Origin: Chryseobacterium jejuense
GTDB taxonomy: Bacteria > Bacteroidota > Bacteroidia > Flavobacteriales > Weeksellaceae
Assembly: GCF_017877355.1 (NCBI RefSeq)
Contig: NZ_JAGIPR010000006.1
Coordinates: 124,001 to 188,000 of the forward strand
Reading direction: 5' to 3'
Length of the DNA stretch: 64,000 bases
The position numbers were made by a program, and so were the translations under genes. Positions 60,487 to 64,000 of this stretch are shown here, in pieces (position 1 is the stretch's first letter; each line of letters begins with the position of its first letter). The notes under the pieces are model-generated. The model was given only the letters and a program-made list of their open reading frames with translations. It had not been told where the DNA came from and made no database searches.

Positions 60487-61914
60487 TTAGTTAAAAATAT
60501 AGGTAGCTGCAGATTGTCCGGGAATGATTACTGACGCAGTTTTCCCCGCAAATTTAATATTAAAATTTTCAACATCCTTATTATCATTCTGAACAATCAG
60601 TACTGTCTTTCCAATTGGAGTCCTGAATGCTACTGTTGATAAATAATTTGTTTGCGTAGAAGCGATACGCTGAGAACCTGCAGGAATGAACTTAGAGGCA
60701 TGTGCTATAATATAATAAGCTACATTTCTGGTAAAATTTGCGCTATCTGAAATGGTTATTGCGCCTTTACATTCTGTACATCCACCATCTGTGTGTGGTT
60801 TATACTCCGTATCATTAGCAAGATTCCATTCCAGAGCTATTTTACTCCAATTTCTCATAGAACCGATGATTACATTTTTAGTATGCCAGTTCAGATCTTC
60901 ATTGAAAGTCCCTTTTGAACCTGTCCATTGTTCTGTGAAATAAAGATTTTTATCAGGAAAAGCGTTATGAACTGTACTCAAAGCGGAAATATCACCTTCA
61001 TATAAATGAAAAGCAGATCCATCAATATACTGATAAGCTTCAGGATCTTTCAGAATATCAAGAGCATATTCCGGTTTGTTACAATTGTGATCATATACAA
61101 CAATCTTTGTTTTAATATTGTTAGTTTTAAAAACAGGACCTAAATATCCTTTAATAAAATCCTTCTGTTTAGCAGACGGCATATACAAACTCGGATTATT
61201 TCCCGGATGTAAAGGTTCATTTTGAGGAGTAATGGCATCAACCATAATTCCCTCTTTTTGCATTCCCTGAATATATTTTACAAAATACCGGGCATAGGCT
61301 TCATAAAACTCGGGTTTTAAACTTCCACCCTTTGATTGGCCGTTATCTTTCATCCAAACCGGAGGTGACCATGGAGCTGCAATAATTTTGATTTTAGGAT
61401 TGATGGCTAAAATCTCCTTTAGCATTGCAATCAAATCTTTATCTTTTGCTAAACTGAATTTTGAAAGAGAAGCATCCGTCTGCCCTTCCGGAAGATCATC
61501 ATAGGAAAAAACCTCATCATCAAGGTCTGAAGCTCCAATGCTTAGTCTCAGATAACTGATGGAAATAGAATTTTCATCACCTCCAAAAAGTTCATTCAGC
61601 AAAGCTTTTCTTTTGACTGAAGACAAGCGATTGATCACCTCAACACTTCCTCCCGTTAATGTATATCCGAAGCCGTCAATATATTGAAACTTTTGGGTAT
61701 CATCAATTTCAATATTCTGATAGTTATTGGATGTATTTACAAATCTGACCGGAGTTTGAGACTGCAATTTGATGCTTTCATCACCTTTGGTAAGCCAATA
61801 CTGAACTTCATCATCATTCTTCTGAGCAACTGAGGTACATGATAAAGGAAAAAGTACCACACCGCAAAGCAGTGCAGTACCTTTAAAGAAACTATATAAG
61901 TTGTGAAACTTCAT
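60487..61914 (-). CDS. Glycoside hydrolase family 30 lipoprotein, copy A
   Basis: The 475-residue protein has a lipoprotein signal (ALLCGVVLFPLSC). The GH30 hallmarks are IIAAPWSPPVWMKDNGQSKGGSL, the acid/base glutamate in AITPQNEPLHPG and the nucleophile in NLYFTEQWTGSKG. It is clearly of the same family as the copy at 58154 but diverged along the whole length, so a recent duplication is unlikely. Differences in the PQNEPLHPGN loop suggest different chain positions or linkages. It starts two bases after the SusD-like stop, indicating tight coupling. Confidence 0.93.
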   Translation of the reverse strand: MKFHNLYSFFKGTALLCGVVLFPLSCTSVAQKNDDEVQYWLTKGDESIKLQSQTPVRFVNTSNNYQNIEIDDTQKFQYIDGFGYTLTGGSVEVINRLSSVKRKALLNELFGGDENSISISYLRLSIGASDLDDEVFSYDDLPEGQTDASLSKFSLAKDKDLIAMLKEILAINPKIKIIAAPWSPPVWMKDNGQSKGGSLKPEFYEAYARYFVKYIQGMQKEGIMVDAITPQNEPLHPGNNPSLYMPSAKQKDFIKGYLGPVFKTNNIKTKIVVYDHNCNKPEYALDILKDPEAYQYIDGSAFHLYEGDISALSTVHNAFPDKNLYFTEQWTGSKGTFNEDLNWHTKNVIIGSMRNWSKIALEWNLANDTEYKPHTDGGCTECKGAITISDSANFTRNVAYYIIAHASKFIPAGSQRIASTQTNYLSTVAFRTPIGKTVLIVQNDNKDVENFNIKFAGKTASVIIPGQSAATYIFN

Positions 61915-61916
61915 AT

Positions 61917-63470
61917 TTAATATCCTGGATTTTGGTGCAGCGATGTATTCGGCAATTCATTATACGGAATGGGTAAAATTTCGTTTTTGTTGGCTTTAAA
62001 CCCTTTAAATGCTAGCTTTGAAGGGGCATCACCCCATCTTACAAGGTCAAACCATCTATGTCCTTCACCCGCAAGTTCTCTCCTTCTTTCATCTTTAATC
62101 GCCTGCATAGAAACCGGAACAGAACCTAGCTTCACCCTTGCTCTTACAGCATCCAATAAAGCCTGAGCTCTTGCGCCAGCTCCTCCTAAAGCTTCTGCCT
62201 CCATAAGATAGGTATCAGCTAATCTTATGGCCACATAATTTTGTCTGAAGTTAAGTTCCGCCGCTCCTGGAAGTGAACTTTTCAAATCATTGGTAGGTAA
62301 ATATTTATTTAAAAAATATCCGGTATCCGAAAATGCAGGACTATAAGTAACCTTATCCTCTGCTAATAATGGTTTCATATTAAAAATAGTTGCATTCATT
62401 CGCGGGTCATCCTGCATAAAATTATACAAGTCTTCAGTCACTGTATTAAATGCCCACCCCGGATATAAATCAGGAGCATCATTATCTTTAATTTTTTTGT
62501 TAATGGAATAAGAACGAGGTCCCAGCATTGCATTGATAGAGTTTCCTTCATCTTTTCCCTGTCCCCAGAAGCCCCAGTCAGAATTCCCTTTGTTGGTATG
62601 CATAACTTCCAGAATAGATTCCGTTGAAAACTTATAAGGATCTACCGTTTCTGGCCCTACTTTAAATAAATCTCCATAATTTGCTACCAATTTGTATCCA
62701 TATTGGCTAGTACCTCCCGGTGTACCATTCACCTGTTCAAATTGTGCTGCTGCTTCCGGCATTTTCTTATCATAAAGATAGATCTTCCCTAATATTGCTC
62801 TGGCTGTTCCTTGTGTAATTCTTCCTCTATCATTACCCGTAGCTGTTAACATCAGATCAGGAAGTGCAGCAATGATATCGTTTTCTATCTGCGTATATAC
62901 TTCGTTCGGCTTTGCCTGTGGAATATTCCAATAATCATCATCAAATTTTACACTCTTAAGAACCAAAGGAATATTTCCAAACATTCTTACCAATTCAAAG
63001 TAGTATAAAGACCTTAAAACCTTTGCTTCGGCACTGTATCTTTTCTTGAGACCTTCATCCATATTTGCTCCGGGCACTCTTTCCATTAAAAGATTAGCAC
63101 GTGCTATACCCTGATAATAATCTCTCCAATAGCTTGCAGGCATTGTGTTAGGGTTTAATGAATAATTATTGATTCCCTGGATACCTGCACCATCATTAGA
63201 ATTTCCACCTCCGGAATAAAAATCATCAGATCCGGCATTAAAAAAGGTAACTGTATTTTCAAATCCCCCGGAATATTTTCTTAAAATATCATATACAGAA
63301 ACCAGAGCACTAAATGACTGTCTCTCATTTTGAAAATAAGTCTCCGTTTTAAATGCTCCTGAATTCTGTACCTCATCCAGATACGAACCACTGCAGGCAA
63401 TATTGCTAAAACTCAGACCTGCTAAAAAAGTTACGGCAAGCCCTTTATATATAAAACTTTTATTTTTCAT
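61917..63470 (-). CDS. SusD/RagB family outer-membrane glycan-binding lipoprotein
   Basis: The 517-residue protein has a lipoprotein signal ending SFSNIAC. The alpha-helical SusD fold is supported by the RVPGANMDEGLKKRYSAEAKVLRSLYYFELVRMFGNIPLV block, IENDIIAALPDL (TPR-like helices) and the C-terminal RRELAGEGHRWFDLVRWGDA and NEILPIPYNELPNTSLHQNPGY. SusD proteins cap their SusC transporter and bind glycans at the surface. The SusC-like gene lies 11 bp upstream. Confidence 0.96.
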   Translation of the reverse strand: MKNKSFIYKGLAVTFLAGLSFSNIACSGSYLDEVQNSGAFKTETYFQNERQSFSALVSVYDILRKYSGGFENTVTFFNAGSDDFYSGGGNSNDGAGIQGINNYSLNPNTMPASYWRDYYQGIARANLLMERVPGANMDEGLKKRYSAEAKVLRSLYYFELVRMFGNIPLVLKSVKFDDDYWNIPQAKPNEVYTQIENDIIAALPDLMLTATGNDRGRITQGTARAILGKIYLYDKKMPEAAAQFEQVNGTPGGTSQYGYKLVANYGDLFKVGPETVDPYKFSTESILEVMHTNKGNSDWGFWGQGKDEGNSINAMLGPRSYSINKKIKDNDAPDLYPGWAFNTVTEDLYNFMQDDPRMNATIFNMKPLLAEDKVTYSPAFSDTGYFLNKYLPTNDLKSSLPGAAELNFRQNYVAIRLADTYLMEAEALGGAGARAQALLDAVRARVKLGSVPVSMQAIKDERRRELAGEGHRWFDLVRWGDAPSKLAFKGFKANKNEILPIPYNELPNTSLHQNPGY

Positions 63471-63481
63471 GTTATTACGTA

Positions 63482-64000
63482 TTAAAATTGAATGTTTGCC
63501 CCAAGTAAGAATGTTCTTGCCTGTGGATAGTAAGCTCTGTCAACCCCAATAATATCTTGTTCAGAATTATTTCTTCCGGCAATTTCCGGATCATATCCAG
63601 TGTATTTTGTAAAGGTGAAAAGGTTTTCCCCCGTAATATATAATCTCACTTTACTCATTCCAAATCGGTTGGTAACGTCTTGAGGAAGTGTATACCCTAA
63701 CTGAATAATTTTTACCCGGATATAATCACCTTTCTGAAGGTAATAGTTAGACATCCATGAATAATTATGATTAGGATCATCTCTGGTAACTCTCGGATTT
63801 GCATTGGTAGAGCCCTCTCCTGTCCATCGGTCTAAAATCTTTGTCTGGTAATTCGCATCAAGAACATCCAGTCTTCTTAATCCCTGGAAAATTTTGTTTC
63901 CAGCTTGTCCTTGAGCGAATATCATAAAATCAAAGTTTTTATAATTCATGTTAACTGTAAGTCCAAAGGTATATTTTGGAATAGAGCTTCCTAAATTCAC
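63482..64000 (-). CDS. SusC/RagA TonB-dependent outer-membrane transporter, C-terminal part
   Basis: Only the last 172 residues are in the window; the gene continues past the right edge, with the reading frame open to base 64000. The visible part is the end of the beta-barrel: FGLTVNMNYKNFDFMIFAQGQAGNKIF, LQKGDYIRVKIIQLGYTLPQDV, VRLYITGENLFTFTKYTGYDPEI and the final RTFLLGANIQF, which ends in phenylalanine as outer-membrane barrels do. It would import oligosaccharides captured by the SusD partner. It is the first visible gene of the operon; regulator and promoter lie outside. Confidence 0.95.
   Translation of the reverse strand: MNLGSSIPKYTFGLTVNMNYKNFDFMIFAQGQAGNKIFQGLRRLDVLDANYQTKILDRWTGEGSTNANPRVTRDDPNHNYSWMSNYYLQKGDYIRVKIIQLGYTLPQDVTNRFGMSKVRLYITGENLFTFTKYTGYDPEIAGRNNSEQDIIGVDRAYYPQARTFLLGANIQF

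Noticed and set aside
58154..61914. The two GH30 genes as a recent tandem duplication
   Set aside because: Their proteins share family motifs but differ throughout, and a GH16 gene lies between them.

Overview
The window reads as chromosomal DNA of a flavobacterium, most likely Chryseobacterium or a close relative (Weeksellaceae, Bacteroidota). This is inferred from AT-rich DNA, the Bacteroidota -7 promoter motif TAnnTTTG upstream of many genes, near absence of Shine-Dalgarno sequences, a type IX secretion sorting domain, a SusC/SusD pair, and single-copy genes whose closest family relatives are flavobacterial. I see no rRNA, tRNA, CRISPR array, phage, transposase or plasmid module. The content is mostly core metabolism and housekeeping, with a polysaccharide utilisation locus at the right edge.

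Left part (1-17.7 kb): a thiolase cut by the window edge, with two TetR-type palindromes in front of it; a divergent endonuclease V-like protein; VOC and GNAT proteins; a secreted M28 peptidase; a PLP aminotransferase; a membrane pyrophosphatase carrying a C-terminal OmpA domain, next to soluble pyrophosphatase; a minus-strand run with a PhyH-like dioxygenase, an acyltransferase-like protein, RadC, an L,D-transpeptidase-like lipoprotein and a LolD-type ATPase; then pyruvate dehydrogenase E2 and E1-alpha.

Middle (17.7-44 kb): a PAP2-like membrane protein with a BlaI-type repressor, a glycine-rich RRM protein, a thioesterase overlapping an HMA/AraC-like metal regulator, and a large P1B ATPase with an elaborate metal-binding N-terminus. 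These are followed by a polysaccharide deacetylase lipoprotein, a YggS-type PLP protein, an NtrC-like regulator without Fis domain, a MATE exporter, two Crp/Fnr regulators, a large S9 peptidase, DoxX, Era, a Gdx-type SMR exporter, a methyltransferase, Map, acyl-ACP desaturase and GpmI.

Right part (44-64 kb): a SUI1-like factor, secreted LRR and PhoX-like (T9SS) proteins, a di-haem cytochrome c peroxidase with a long N-terminal extension, a nucleoside phosphorylase operon, an OhrR-type MarR repressor with its probable operator, DUF3667, a YadA-head-like secreted protein, Tag, a LEA-like protein and FabI. A five-gene minus-strand operon, SusC-SusD-GH30-GH16-GH30, closes the window; it is probably for beta-glucan (1,3/1,6) use.

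Non-coding DNA is unusually informative. Strong hairpin terminators lie between most units, several promoters have both -33 and -7 elements, and several families of dispersed imperfect repeats occupy the longer intergenic gaps. No wholly new multi-gene system is evident. The most unusual items are the PPase-OmpA fusion, the metal ATPase/regulator pair, the YadA-like head protein without an anchor, probable leaderless mRNAs, and the repeat families.
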